A stretch of 64,000 nt of DNA from Streptacidiphilus jeojiense (lineage in GTDB: Bacteria; Actinomycetota; Actinomycetes; Streptomycetales; Streptomycetaceae): contig NZ_JOEH01000018.1 in NCBI RefSeq assembly GCF_000719095.1, positions 1 to 64,000 of the forward strand. Reading direction: 5' to 3'. The translations under genes and the position numbers were made by a program. The notes under the pieces are model-generated. The model saw nothing but the letters and a program-made list of their open reading frames with translations, was not told the DNA's origin and did not search any database. Below, in pieces: positions 53,464-61,946 of this stretch. The number at the start of each line of letters is the position of its first letter. The first letter of the stretch is position 1.

Positions 53464-54240
53464 TCAGCGCCCGCGCCACACCGGCCGCCGCTTCTGCGCG
53501 AAGGCCGCGGCCCCTTCGCGGGCGTCCTCGGAGTCGAAGACCGGCCGGTACAGCTGTTCCTGCTTGGACCATCCCTCGCCGACGCTCCAGTCGGCCTGCT
53601 GCTGGGCGATCTGCTTGGTCACGGCCACCGCCAGCGGGCCGTTCGCCGCGATCGCGGCGGCGAGTTCCAGCGCGCCCTTGAGTGCCTCGCCGTCCGGGGT
53701 GACCCGGTTGACCAGGCCCAGGGCGGCCGCCCGGTCGGCGGTGACCAGATCACCCGTCAGCAGCATTTCCAGCGCCACCGCGTGCGGGATGCGCCGCGGC
53801 AGCAGCATCGCCGCTCCGCCGCCGGCCACCAGTCCGCGCTTGACCTCGGGGACGCCGAACCGGCTGGACTCGCCGGCCACGGCGAGGTCGCAGGCCAGCA
53901 TCAGTTCGAAGCCCCCCGCCAGCGCCCATCCCTCGACTGCGGCGATCAGCGGCTTGCGCGGCGGGGCCATGGTCACCCCGGCGAAGCCGCGGCCCGGGAT
54001 GAAGGGCTTGTCGTCGTTCAGCCAGGCCTTCAGGTCCATACCGGCGCAGAAGGTCCCGCCCGCTCCGGTCAGCACGCCGACCCGCAGCTCCTCGTCCGCG
54101 TCCAGTTCGTCGACGGCCGCGGCGATGGCGCGGGCCGTGGCGCCGTCGACGGCGTTCCGGGAGCCGGGGCGGTTGATGGTGATGATCTGGATGCCCTCGC
54201 GCCGTTCGACCAGTACCGGGGTCAGGTCCGGGTCCGTCAT
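53464..54240 (-). CDS. enoyl-CoA hydratase
   Basis: 258 aa crotonase. GGTFCAGMDLKAW and AVEGWALAGGFELMLACDL form the oxyanion hole, and FGVPEVKRGLVAGGGAAMLLPRRI carries the usual catalytic-Glu region. The start overlaps the MDR stop by 4 bp. It probably hydrates an enoyl-CoA in the pathway of the neighbouring ligase and thiolase. Confidence 0.92.
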   Translation of the reverse strand: MTDPDLTPVLVERREGIQIITINRPGSRNAVDGATARAIAAAVDELDADEELRVGVLTGAGGTFCAGMDLKAWLNDDKPFIPGRGFAGVTMAPPRKPLIAAVEGWALAGGFELMLACDLAVAGESSRFGVPEVKRGLVAGGGAAMLLPRRIPHAVALEMLLTGDLVTADRAAALGLVNRVTPDGEALKGALELAAAIAANGPLAVAVTKQIAQQQADWSVGEGWSKQEQLYRPVFDSEDAREGAAAFAQKRRPVWRGR

Positions 54241-55220
54241 CGTTCGCCCTCCTCGGAGATCCGGATCACGATCTTGCCGGTGTTCACCCGGTCGGCGACC
54301 CGCTGGAGCGCGTCGCCGACCTTCTCCAGCGGGTGCACCTCGGACACCAGCGGCCGCATGCCCTGGGCGACCAGCTCGGCCAGGTGCTCGCGGGCCCGCG
54401 CGGTCTCCTCGGGCAGCCGCTGGGTCCAGGTCCGCAGCTCCAGGCCGCGGACGGTGACGTTCTTCAACAGCACCAGGTTGAGCGGGATGCTCGGGATACC
54501 CCCGGCGAAACCGATCGTCACCAGGCGTCCGCCCCAGCGGATCGCGCGCAGCGCGGGCTCGGTCCAGCGGTCGCCGACCGGGTCCAGGACCAGGTCGGCG
54601 CCCTCACCGGTGATCTCCTTGATGCGCTTCTTGAGGTCCTCGCCGGCGTAGTCGATGCCGGCCTCGGCGCCCAGCTTGCGGCAGACCTCCAGGCGTTCCG
54701 GGGAGGAGGCCGCCGCGATCACCCGGGCCCCCAGCCGTACCGCGAGGTCCACGCAGGCCGTGCCGACGCCGCCGGCTGCCCCGAGCACCACCACCCACTG
54801 TCCCGGCTGCACCCCGCCGGCGGTCACCAGCCCGTGATAGGCCGTCAGATAGGCCACCCGGAAGGACGCCGCCTCGGCCATCGACAGTCCCTCGGGGATC
54901 TTGGAGACCGATCCGACAGGCGCCACCACCTGCTCGGCCATCGCCCCGGTGGGCACGGAGCCGTGGACCAGGTCGCCGACCGCGAAGCCGTCGACCCCTT
55001 CGCCCAGCGCGGCGACCCGGCCGGCGAACTCGCTTCCGGGGGTGAACGGGAGCGGCGCCGAGACCTGGTACTGGTCGGCGATGAAGAGCAGGTCGGGAAA
55101 GTTCACGGCGGCGGCCGCGACGTCGACCAGGACCGTGCCCGGTCCGGCCCGCGGTGCCTCGATGTCCCGCACGACGATGTCGGCGGGGCCGCCGTACACC
55201 TCACAGCGAGCGGCTCTCAT
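54237..55220 (-). CDS. NADPH:quinone oxidoreductase-type MDR (zinc-less)
   Basis: 327 aa. NFPDLLFIADQYQVSAPLPFTPGSEFAGRV, then the cofactor loop LGAAGGVGTACVDLAVRLGARVIAAASSPER, and IKEITGEGADLVLDPVGD. No zinc-binding Cys set. In CoA pathways such enzymes reduce enones or enoyl-CoA double bonds, a step that could replace an acyl-CoA dehydrogenase run in reverse. It is translationally coupled to the crotonase that follows and lies 71 bp after the thiolase. Confidence 0.9.
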   Translation of the reverse strand: MRAARCEVYGGPADIVVRDIEAPRAGPGTVLVDVAAAAVNFPDLLFIADQYQVSAPLPFTPGSEFAGRVAALGEGVDGFAVGDLVHGSVPTGAMAEQVVAPVGSVSKIPEGLSMAEAASFRVAYLTAYHGLVTAGGVQPGQWVVVLGAAGGVGTACVDLAVRLGARVIAAASSPERLEVCRKLGAEAGIDYAGEDLKKRIKEITGEGADLVLDPVGDRWTEPALRAIRWGGRLVTIGFAGGIPSIPLNLVLLKNVTVRGLELRTWTQRLPEETARAREHLAELVAQGMRPLVSEVHPLEKVGDALQRVADRVNTGKIVIRISEEGER

Positions 55221-55291
55221 GGATCCTCCAAGGTGGGACTCCAGGGTGGGAACTGCAGATCTCCTGACGGGCCGGGGCCCCGGACGGGGTG

Positions 55292-56455
55292 TCACACCTC
55301 GATCACCACCGCGCCGCCCTGCCCGCCCGCCGCGCACATGGCCGCGACCGCCACTCCCCCGCCGCGGCGGCGCAGTTCGTGGACGAGGGTGGTGAGCATC
55401 CGCGCCCCGGACGCGGCGACCGGGTGTCCCAGGCTGCAGCCGCTGCCGTGGATGTTGACCCGCTCCTCGTCGATCCCCAGCTTTCGGCAGGCAGCGATCG
55501 GGACCGAGGCGAAGGCCTCGTTGATCTCCCACAGGTCGACGTCGGCGACGCCGTAGCCGGCCCGGTCCAGCACCTTGGGGATCACCTCGCCGGCGGCCAT
55601 CCCGGTCCGGTGCGGGGCGACGCCGACGGCCGCCCAGGCCCTGACCCGGGCCAGCGGCCGCAGTCCGCGTTCGGCAGCGAGGTCCGAGCCGGCCACGACC
55701 AGGGCGGAGGCGGCGTCGTTGACGCCGCTGGCGTTGCCCGCGGTGATGCTGAACCCGTCGATCCCGGGCCGCAGCGGCTTCAGGCCGGCCAGCTTGTCCA
55801 GGGTCGACCCGCGGCGGGGGTGCTCGTCGGTCGAGAACCGTACCGGCTTGCCGTCGAGCACCACGTCGACCGGAACGGTCTCGTCGGCGAACAGCCCGGC
55901 GTCGATGGCAGCCACGGCTCGGTCGTGCGACCGCTTGGCCCAGGCGTCCATCTCGGCGCGGGTGATGCCTGCCTCCTGGGCGGTGTTCCAGCCGACGGCC
56001 ACGGCCACGTCGTCGTTGGCGTCCTGGTAGTACGGAAAGGTCGGGGCGAATCCGGTGCGCCGCTCGTCGCTGCCGGGGATGCGCCAGGACAGGGCGGGGT
56101 TCATGGACGCGGAGTGGGTGCCGCCGGCGATGACGGCGCGGTCCATCCCGGCCCTGACCGACGCCGCCGCGTTGCCGACCGCGGCCAGGCTCGCGGCGCA
56201 GTGCCGGTTCACGGCCTGCCCGGGGACGTGAGCCAGGCCGGCGGCGACCGCCGCGTAGCGTGCGATGTCGCCGCCTCCGGCCAACTCCTCGGCCAGGATG
56301 ACGTCGTCGATGTCCTGGGCGGACAGCCCCGAGCGCTCCAGCGCGGCCCGCACCACCACGGTGGCGAGTTCCTCCGCGGGGGTGTCGCGCAGGGTGCCCT
56401 TGAAGGACGTGGCGATCGGCGTACGTACGGCGCTGAGGATGACTGCCTCGTTCAT
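55292..56455 (-). CDS. acetyl-CoA acyltransferase (thiolase, FadA type)
   Basis: 387 aa. N-terminal AVILSAVRTPIATSFKGTL, nucleophile Cys in NRHCAASLAAVGNAA, NEAFASVPIAA, GSGCSLGHPVAASGARM with the His, and the second Cys in AAMCAAGGQGGAVV. All catalytic residues are in place for thiolytic cleavage of 3-oxoacyl-CoA. ATG 56455 has AAGGAG; a longer start would overlap the upstream crotonase. The second gene of the operon that begins at 57303. Confidence 0.95.
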   Translation of the reverse strand: MNEAVILSAVRTPIATSFKGTLRDTPAEELATVVVRAALERSGLSAQDIDDVILAEELAGGGDIARYAAVAAGLAHVPGQAVNRHCAASLAAVGNAAASVRAGMDRAVIAGGTHSASMNPALSWRIPGSDERRTGFAPTFPYYQDANDDVAVAVGWNTAQEAGITRAEMDAWAKRSHDRAVAAIDAGLFADETVPVDVVLDGKPVRFSTDEHPRRGSTLDKLAGLKPLRPGIDGFSITAGNASGVNDAASALVVAGSDLAAERGLRPLARVRAWAAVGVAPHRTGMAAGEVIPKVLDRAGYGVADVDLWEINEAFASVPIAACRKLGIDEERVNIHGSGCSLGHPVAASGARMLTTLVHELRRRGGGVAVAAMCAAGGQGGAVVIEV

Positions 56456-56469
56456 GCCTGTCTCCTTGC

Positions 56470-57303
56470 TCATGCCCGGCCGCCGCGGCGCAGGTCGTCG
56501 GGGACCCACTCCGGGGAGCGCCTCTCGATGAAGGCGCTGAAGCCCTCCCTGGACTCGGGGCGCTGCAGGCTGTCGAACATGGCGATCCGGTCGTGCAGTC
56601 CGACGTACTGGTCGAGGACGCGCTTGACGTCGCGTCGGGCCAGCGGTGCGGTGCGGCAGCATTCGGCGAGCACCTCGGTGGCCGCGTCCATGAGGTCGGC
56701 GTGCGGGACGACCCGGCTGACCAGTCCCCAGTCGAGGGCTTCCTGGGCGGTCAGGGTCCGGCCGGTCATCATCAGGTCGCGGGTCCGCACCGGGCCGACC
56801 AGGCGCGCCAGCACCTGCGCGAAGTAGGTGTCCGAGATGCCGCGCAGCAGTTCCGGCACTCGGAAGGTGGCCCGCTCGCTGACCACCGCGACATCGGAGC
56901 ACAGCGCGATCATCAGACCGCCGCCCTGGCAGATCCCGTTCACCGCGCAGACCACCGGTTTGACGCTCTGTCGCAACACGTCGAAGGGCACCACGTCGAT
57001 CGCGCCGGGGACGCCGCCCAGTTGCAGCCAGTTGTCGCCGGCGTTCTTGCCCAGGTCGCCGCCGGGGATGAAGACGTCGCCGGTGCCGGTGATCAGCAGT
57101 CCGGCGATGCCGGGGTCGGCGTCGACACAGCGGACCGCGTAGCGCACCCCGAAGTACATCGCCGGGGAGAGGGCGTTGCGCGCCTCGGGGCGGTCCACGA
57201 CCAGGTGGGCGAACGGGCCGTGGCGGTCCAGGCGCAGGTGCGGGGAGCCGAGCCAGTCCCCGTCGGGCGGGCGCGGCAGTTCCTCTGCTACGGCCTGAGT
57301 CAT
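56470..57303 (-). CDS. enoyl-CoA hydratase/isomerase family protein
   Basis: 277 aa. Oxyanion parts GDVFIPGGDLGKNAG and AVNGICQGGGLMIALCSDVAV, then ATFRVPELLRGISDTYFAQVLARL. An N-terminal extension of about 25 residues precedes the first strand. It heads the 57 to 50 kb operon, with GAAGGGGG before the ATG, and diverges from an SDR. Family certain; exact reaction (hydratase, isomerase or ring hydrolase) undetermined. Confidence 0.9.
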   Translation of the reverse strand: MTQAVAEELPRPPDGDWLGSPHLRLDRHGPFAHLVVDRPEARNALSPAMYFGVRYAVRCVDADPGIAGLLITGTGDVFIPGGDLGKNAGDNWLQLGGVPGAIDVVPFDVLRQSVKPVVCAVNGICQGGGLMIALCSDVAVVSERATFRVPELLRGISDTYFAQVLARLVGPVRTRDLMMTGRTLTAQEALDWGLVSRVVPHADLMDAATEVLAECCRTAPLARRDVKRVLDQYVGLHDRIAMFDSLQRPESREGFSAFIERRSPEWVPDDLRRGGRA

Positions 57304-57328
57304 GCGGCCCCCTTCGGCTGTAAGGTCG

Positions 57329-57338
57329 TTCAGTTGAA
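57329..57338. promoter_or_regulatory. TTCAGTTGAA palindrome in the divergent promoter
   Basis: TTCA-GT-TGAA lies between the crotonase operon and the SDR gene. The sub-sequence CAGTTGAAT recurs at 58955-58963 in the next divergent promoter. A shared regulator is possible, but the motif is short. Confidence 0.3.
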
Positions 57339-57405
57339 TGATTGCACTATAGACACTAGCCTGCCCCATGGCGAGACCGGAAGATCCGGACAGGAGAGAC
57401 GGTTG

Positions 57406-58179
57406 ATGAGCACCGGGAAGTCCGAAGAATTGGAGCACCAGGGCAAGGTCGCCTTGGTGACCGGAGGCGCCCGCGGCTTCGGCCGGGCCTTCGGTGCGGC
57501 GCTGGCCGTGCGCGGCGCCCGGGTGGTCCTGGCCGACATCGACGCAGACGCCGCAGCGGCGACCGCGGCCGAACTGCGTGCCGACGGCGCGAGCGTCGAG
57601 GGACTCGCCTGCGATGTGGCCGACGAGGAGCAGGTGAACCTGATGGTCCAGCAGATCACCGCCTCGCACGGCGGCCTGGACCTGCTCGTCAACAACGCCG
57701 GCCTGCACTCGGCCGCGTTCAACAAGCCGTCCGAGGAGATCGGCGTCGCCGGGATCCGCCGGCTGTTCGACGTCAATGTGATGGGTGTGCTCATCTGCTC
57801 CCTTGCGGCGAAGGCGGCGATGCGCGGACGGCCCGGCGGCGCGATCGTCAACATCTCCTCCTCCGCCGCCTACGCCAACCGGACCGCCTACGGGGTCTCC
57901 AAGCTCGCCGTGCGCGGCCTGACCGCGTCCCTGGCTCGCGAGTTCGCCTCCGACGGCATCCGGGTCAACGCGGTCGCGCCCGGGCTGATCTTCACCGACA
58001 CCATCCGGAAGGAGCTGCCTGCCGCCGAGGCGCAGCGGGTGCTGGGCCAGCAGATCCTGCAGCGCGAGGGGCGGGAGGAGGACGTCGTCGATGCGGTCCT
58101 GCATCTGCTCTCGTCGCGGGCGTCGTTCGTGACTGGTGAGACCGTCCGGGTGACCGGCGGCTTCGCGCTGTCGCTGTGA
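57406..58179 (+). CDS. SDR-family oxidoreductase
   Basis: 257 aa. TGGARGFGRAFGAAL, ADIDADAAAATAAEL, LVNNAGLHS, catalytic set ISSSAAYANRTAYGVSK, and SFVTGETVRVTGGFALSL. ATG 57406 has AGGAGAG. The Asp at the end of strand 2 (ADID) points to NAD rather than NADP. It diverges from the crotonase operon. It is likely a 3-hydroxyacyl-CoA or alcohol dehydrogenase of the same pathway. Confidence 0.9.
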   Translation: MSTGKSEELEHQGKVALVTGGARGFGRAFGAALAVRGARVVLADIDADAAAATAAELRADGASVEGLACDVADEEQVNLMVQQITASHGGLDLLVNNAGLHSAAFNKPSEEIGVAGIRRLFDVNVMGVLICSLAAKAAMRGRPGGAIVNISSSAAYANRTAYGVSKLAVRGLTASLAREFASDGIRVNAVAPGLIFTDTIRKELPAAEAQRVLGQQILQREGREEDVVDAVLHLLSSRASFVTGETVRVTGGFALSL

Positions 58180-58207
58180 AGCGCGCCGGCACCACTGTCG
58201 GTGTGGG

Positions 58208-58921
58208 TCAGCGTGTCATCTTGCGGAAGTCCCAGCTGGTCAGCTTCTCCGGGGTCAGCCGCAGCCATCCGTGCCGTCCGTCGGCGTGGAAGGTGTCGCC
58301 GCCGGTGTACTTGCGGGCGAACAGCAGTTCTGGCTCGGCCAGTTCGGCGGCGAGTTCACGGTGCGGCTCGGCCTGTCGCGGGATCTCGCCGACCGGTTCG
58401 ACGCTGCCGGTCAGCTCCACCCCGCGCAGCTCGGCGAAGCCGACCCCCGCGTCGACCACCACGGCGACCCGGGGGTCCCGGGCGAGGTCGGTCCAACGCT
58501 GGCTGCGCACCAGGGAGTTCAGCCACAGCGAGGTTCCGTCCCAGACGAACCACAGCGGGGCTACATGGGGCCTGCCGTCGGCGCCGCAGGTCGCCACCCG
58601 GCAGGTGCGCTCGCCGCCCAGGAACTCGTCCACCTCCGCCGGGGTCATCGCGATGGCCCGGCCCCGCCGCTGCCGGGCCGGTGCGGGGCGGTAGTTGAGG
58701 AATCCCGCCTCGCCGGGGTTGGCCGAGGCGAACCCGGTGTTGCGCTCAAGCGCCCTGCGCAGTTCGCGCAGCCGGGCCTGGATCTGCACGGCCTCCTCGC
58801 CCGGCGAGGCGGCCAGCAGGTCCGCCTCCGCCTGCTCGATCTCGGTCCGCAGTCGTGCGCCCGACTCGTTGAAGGTCAACAGGTCGTGGTCCTCGTCATC
58901 CCGGGCTCCGGCGTCCAGCAC
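58208..58921 (-). CDS. pyridoxamine-5'-phosphate-oxidase-fold protein (possibly F420-dependent)
   Basis: 237 aa. The second part (AEVDEFLGGERTCRVATCGADGRPHVAPLWFVWDGTSLW, cited as residues 95-133, then RDPRVAVVVDAG and RGVELTGSVEPVGE) is the split-barrel flavin/F420-binding fold. The first 85 residues are charged and helical (AEADLLAAS, IQARLRELRRALERN) and may form a coiled coil, an unusual addition. GTG start with AGGAGG. F420-dependent reductases of this fold reduce enones and quinones in actinobacteria. Cofactor choice is not proven. Confidence 0.78.
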   Translation of the reverse strand: MLDAGARDDEDHDLLTFNESGARLRTEIEQAEADLLAASPGEEAVQIQARLRELRRALERNTGFASANPGEAGFLNYRPAPARQRRGRAIAMTPAEVDEFLGGERTCRVATCGADGRPHVAPLWFVWDGTSLWLNSLVRSQRWTDLARDPRVAVVVDAGVGFAELRGVELTGSVEPVGEIPRQAEPHRELAAELAEPELLFARKYTGGDTFHADGRHGWLRLTPEKLTSWDFRKMTR

Positions 58922-59003
58922 TGTGGTCCTCCTGGGGGTCCAGCCTTTACGAGACAGTTGAATAGGTTACATAATATAGCTAGCTGAGAGACAAGGATGC
59001 GCG

Positions 59004-60227
59004 ATGCCGCTTCAGGACCACATGCAGATCATCTCGGTCGACGACCACCTCATCGAGCACCCGCGGGTGTTCAGCGACCGCCTGCCCAAGAAGTTCCTCC
59101 AGGAGGGCCCGAGGATCGTCGAGGACGAACAGGGCTGCCACGTCTGGCACATGGAGGACAAGGTCTTCCCCTACATCGGGCTCAACGCCGTCGCCGGCAA
59201 GTCCCCCGAGCAGTTCGGGCTGGAGCCGCTGCGCTTCGAGGACATGATCCCCGGCTGCTACGACCCCGCCGCCCGGGTGAAGGACATGGACCTGGACGGC
59301 GTCCAGGCGGCCTGCTGCTTCCCCTCCTTCCCCGGCTTCGGCGGCCGGGTCTTCCTGCGCGCCGCCGACAAGGACCTCGGGCTCGCCTGCATCAAGGCCT
59401 GGAACGACTTCAACATCGACGAGTGGTGCGCGACGGCGCCCGACCGCTACGTACCGCTGTCGATACTCCCGCTGTGGGACGTGGACCTGGCCGCGGCGGA
59501 GCTGCGTCGGGTGGCGGCCAAGGGCTCCCGTACCGTCTCCTTCCCCGACAGCCCCGTCCCGCTGGGCCTGCCGTCCTTCCACAGCGACCACTGGGGTCCG
59601 CTGTGGGACGCCTTCGAGGAGACCGGTATCCCGGTCAGCCTGCACTTCGGCTCCGGCAGCTTCGTCCCCGGCTTCTCCGCCTCGGCCGCCGCCCTCGCGC
59701 CGAACGCCTCCGGCAAGGAGTACCAGTCGGTGTCCGCGCGCTACGACCCCGCGGCCAAGGGCCCCAAGGACGAGGCACCCACCGCCGCCTCCTTCGCCGT
59801 CTACGCCACCAACCTGATGTGGACCACGGTCGACCTGGCCCTGTCCGGGCAGCTGCAGAAGCACCCCGGGCTGAAGTTCATGCTCGCCGAGGGCGGCATC
59901 GGCTGGCTCCCCTACATCAGCGAGCGGGTGGACAACGTCTGGCAGCAGCACCGCCACTACCAGGCGATCGACTTCGACACCCGCCCCAGCGACCTGATCA
60001 GGAAGCACTTCTGGGGCTGCTACATCAGCGACGAGTTCGGTCTGAAGAACCGTCACGAGATCGGCGTCGACCGGATCTGCGTCGAGGTCGACTACCCGCA
60101 CTCCGACTCGATGTGGCCGAACAGCCGCAAGATCATCGCCGAGTCGCTGCTCCAGGTGCCGGACGACGAGGCGCACCGGATCGTCGAGCTGAACGCCCGT
60201 GACGTCTTCACCTTCCCGCGTGTCTGA
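59004..60227 (+). CDS. amidohydrolase-family (ACMSD-like TIM barrel) enzyme
   Basis: 407 aa, amidohydrolase 2 type. It opens with the metal-site strand QIISVDDHLIEHP (Asp-Asp-His instead of HxH), then GVQAACCFPSFPGFGG, IPVSLHFGSGS with the His on strand 5, and VEVDYPHSDSMWP with the late Asp. Members hydrolyse or decarboxylate cyclic or aromatic acids. Such genes are frequent beside Ltp2/DUF35 and hot-dog genes in actinobacterial CoA clusters. It leads a five-gene operon that continues past the window edge. Exact reaction unknown. Confidence 0.87.
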   Translation: MPLQDHMQIISVDDHLIEHPRVFSDRLPKKFLQEGPRIVEDEQGCHVWHMEDKVFPYIGLNAVAGKSPEQFGLEPLRFEDMIPGCYDPAARVKDMDLDGVQAACCFPSFPGFGGRVFLRAADKDLGLACIKAWNDFNIDEWCATAPDRYVPLSILPLWDVDLAAAELRRVAAKGSRTVSFPDSPVPLGLPSFHSDHWGPLWDAFEETGIPVSLHFGSGSFVPGFSASAAALAPNASGKEYQSVSARYDPAAKGPKDEAPTAASFAVYATNLMWTTVDLALSGQLQKHPGLKFMLAEGGIGWLPYISERVDNVWQQHRHYQAIDFDTRPSDLIRKHFWGCYISDEFGLKNRHEIGVDRICVEVDYPHSDSMWPNSRKIIAESLLQVPDDEAHRIVELNARDVFTFPRV

Positions 60228-61896
60228 GCCGACCGGTCGGCCCGGGCCGCAGTACACCCGTCCACTGCCCCAACCGACCCTGGCCAGCGCGGAGTTCTGG
60301 GCCGCGGGCAGCGACGGGACCCTGCACGTCCTGCGCTGCGCGGACTGCGGCGGCTACACGCATCCGCCGCTGCCGCGCTGCCGGGTCTGCCGCGGCGCCG
60401 CCCTCAAGCTCTCGCCGGTGTCGGGGCGGGCCGTGGTGGTTGGATTCACCGTCAACCACCAGCAGTGGCTGCCCGCGTTCCCGCCGCCGTACGTCGTCGC
60501 GATCGTCGCCCTGGAGGAGGACGACGGGGTCCGCCTCACCACCAACCTGGTCAACTGCGACCCGGACGAGGTGCACGTGGGCCTGCCGGTCCGGGTCGTG
60601 TTCGAGACGGTCGACGACATCGCCCTGGCGCTGTTCGAGCCCGACCCGGAACGGCAGGGGACCACGCCTCCGCTGCCCGAGCCGGAGGACCTCTCGGTCC
60701 ACCTGCGCCCGATGGCCTCGCCCGCCAAGTTCGAGGACCGGGTCGCGCTGACCGGCGTGGGCCAGTCGCGGGTGGGGCGCAGGCTCATGGTCGACCCGCT
60801 GTCCCTGACCGTCGACGCCTGCCTGCAGGCCGTCGAGGACGCCGGGCTGACGCTGGACCAGATCGACGGGCTCTCCACCTACCCGGGCAGGTCCGGTCCC
60901 CCCGGCATGTCGGAGGGTGGCATCCCGCCGCTGGTCGAGGCCCTGCAACTGCGCCCGACCTGGTTCAACGGCGCCGGGGACACGCCGGGCCAGGCCGGTG
61001 CGGTCATCGCCGGCATGCTGGCGGTGGCCTCCGGGCTGTGCCGCCATGTGCTCTGCTACCGGACCGTGTGGGAGTCCTCGCACGCGGCGATGGTGCGCGA
61101 CGGACGCTGGGACGCCCCGGGCGGCCGCGCCACCGGAATGCTGGAGGACCGGGCGCCCTTCGGCGCCATGTCCGCCGCCAACTGGATCGCCATGCAGGCC
61201 TCCCACTACTTCCACCGCTACGGCGGCGAGCGCTCGGCCCTGGGCTGGATCTCGGTCACCCAGCGCCAGGGCGCCGGTCGCAACCCCGAGGCCGTGCTGC
61301 GCACACCGCTGACCCTGGACGACTACTACGCGGCCCGGATGGTGTCCACGCCCTTCGGCCTCTACGACTGCGACCTGCCGGTGGACGGGGCGGTGGCGGT
61401 GGTGGTCTCCGCGATCGAGACCGCGGCCGACCGCCCCAAGCCCCCGGTCCTGGTCGAGGCGGTCGGCACCCAGATCCTGGAGCGCCCCAGCTGGGACCAG
61501 GGCACCCTCACCCACGAACCGCTGGTGCTCGGCCCCGCCCGCCACCTGTGGAGCCGTACCTCGCTGCGCCCCGACGACGTCGACGTCGCCCTGCTCTACG
61601 ACGGCTTCACCTTCAACGCCGTGTCCTGGCTGGAGGCCCTGGGCTTCTGCGAACCGGGCGGCGCCCAGGACTTCATCGACCAGGGCCGCGGCATCGCCCT
61701 GGACGGACGGCTCCCGCTCAACCCCCACGGCGGCCAGCTCTCGGCGGGCCGCCTGCACGGCTTCGGCTTCCTGCGGGAGGCGATGCTGCAACTGCGCGGC
61801 GAGGCCGACGGCCGCCAGGTCGCCTCCCCCGACGTCGCAGTGGTCACCACCGGCGGCGGAGCCCCGGGCAGCGCCCTGCTGCTGCGCCGCGCCTGA
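60220..61896 (+). CDS. DUF35-thiolase fusion without the thiolase Cys (Ltp2 aldolase-like)
   Basis: 558 aa from GTG 60220 (GTG 60199 also possible). Residues 1-160: DUF35, with zinc-ribbon pairs CADC and CRVC and an OB fold. Residues 175-558: SCP2/Ltp-type thiolase fold (RVALTGVGQSRVGRRL, YDGFTFNAVSWLEALGF, PLNPHGGQLSAGRLHGFG). Where thiolases have NxCxSG, this has NGAGDTPGQAG, with no Cys, as in Ltp2-type retro-aldolases that work with a separate ChsH2/DUF35 partner. Here both parts are one chain. A C-C cleavage (retro-aldol) of a beta-hydroxyacyl-CoA side chain is the best guess. Confidence 0.85.
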   Translation: MSEPTGRPGPQYTRPLPQPTLASAEFWAAGSDGTLHVLRCADCGGYTHPPLPRCRVCRGAALKLSPVSGRAVVVGFTVNHQQWLPAFPPPYVVAIVALEEDDGVRLTTNLVNCDPDEVHVGLPVRVVFETVDDIALALFEPDPERQGTTPPLPEPEDLSVHLRPMASPAKFEDRVALTGVGQSRVGRRLMVDPLSLTVDACLQAVEDAGLTLDQIDGLSTYPGRSGPPGMSEGGIPPLVEALQLRPTWFNGAGDTPGQAGAVIAGMLAVASGLCRHVLCYRTVWESSHAAMVRDGRWDAPGGRATGMLEDRAPFGAMSAANWIAMQASHYFHRYGGERSALGWISVTQRQGAGRNPEAVLRTPLTLDDYYAARMVSTPFGLYDCDLPVDGAVAVVVSAIETAADRPKPPVLVEAVGTQILERPSWDQGTLTHEPLVLGPARHLWSRTSLRPDDVDVALLYDGFTFNAVSWLEALGFCEPGGAQDFIDQGRGIALDGRLPLNPHGGQLSAGRLHGFGFLREAMLQLRGEADGRQVASPDVAVVTTGGGAPGSALLLRRA

Positions 61897-61946
61897 GCCG
61901 CCACGCCACCCGGCGACGGCACGATCAAACGAGGAGAGCAACGACC

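Noticed and set aside
60465..61920. A long N-terminal extension fused in frame to the CoA transferase at 61947
   Set aside because: The upstream part is out of frame with the DUF35-aldolase fusion and is Arg/Pro-rich. The real start at 61947 has a strong GAGGAG.
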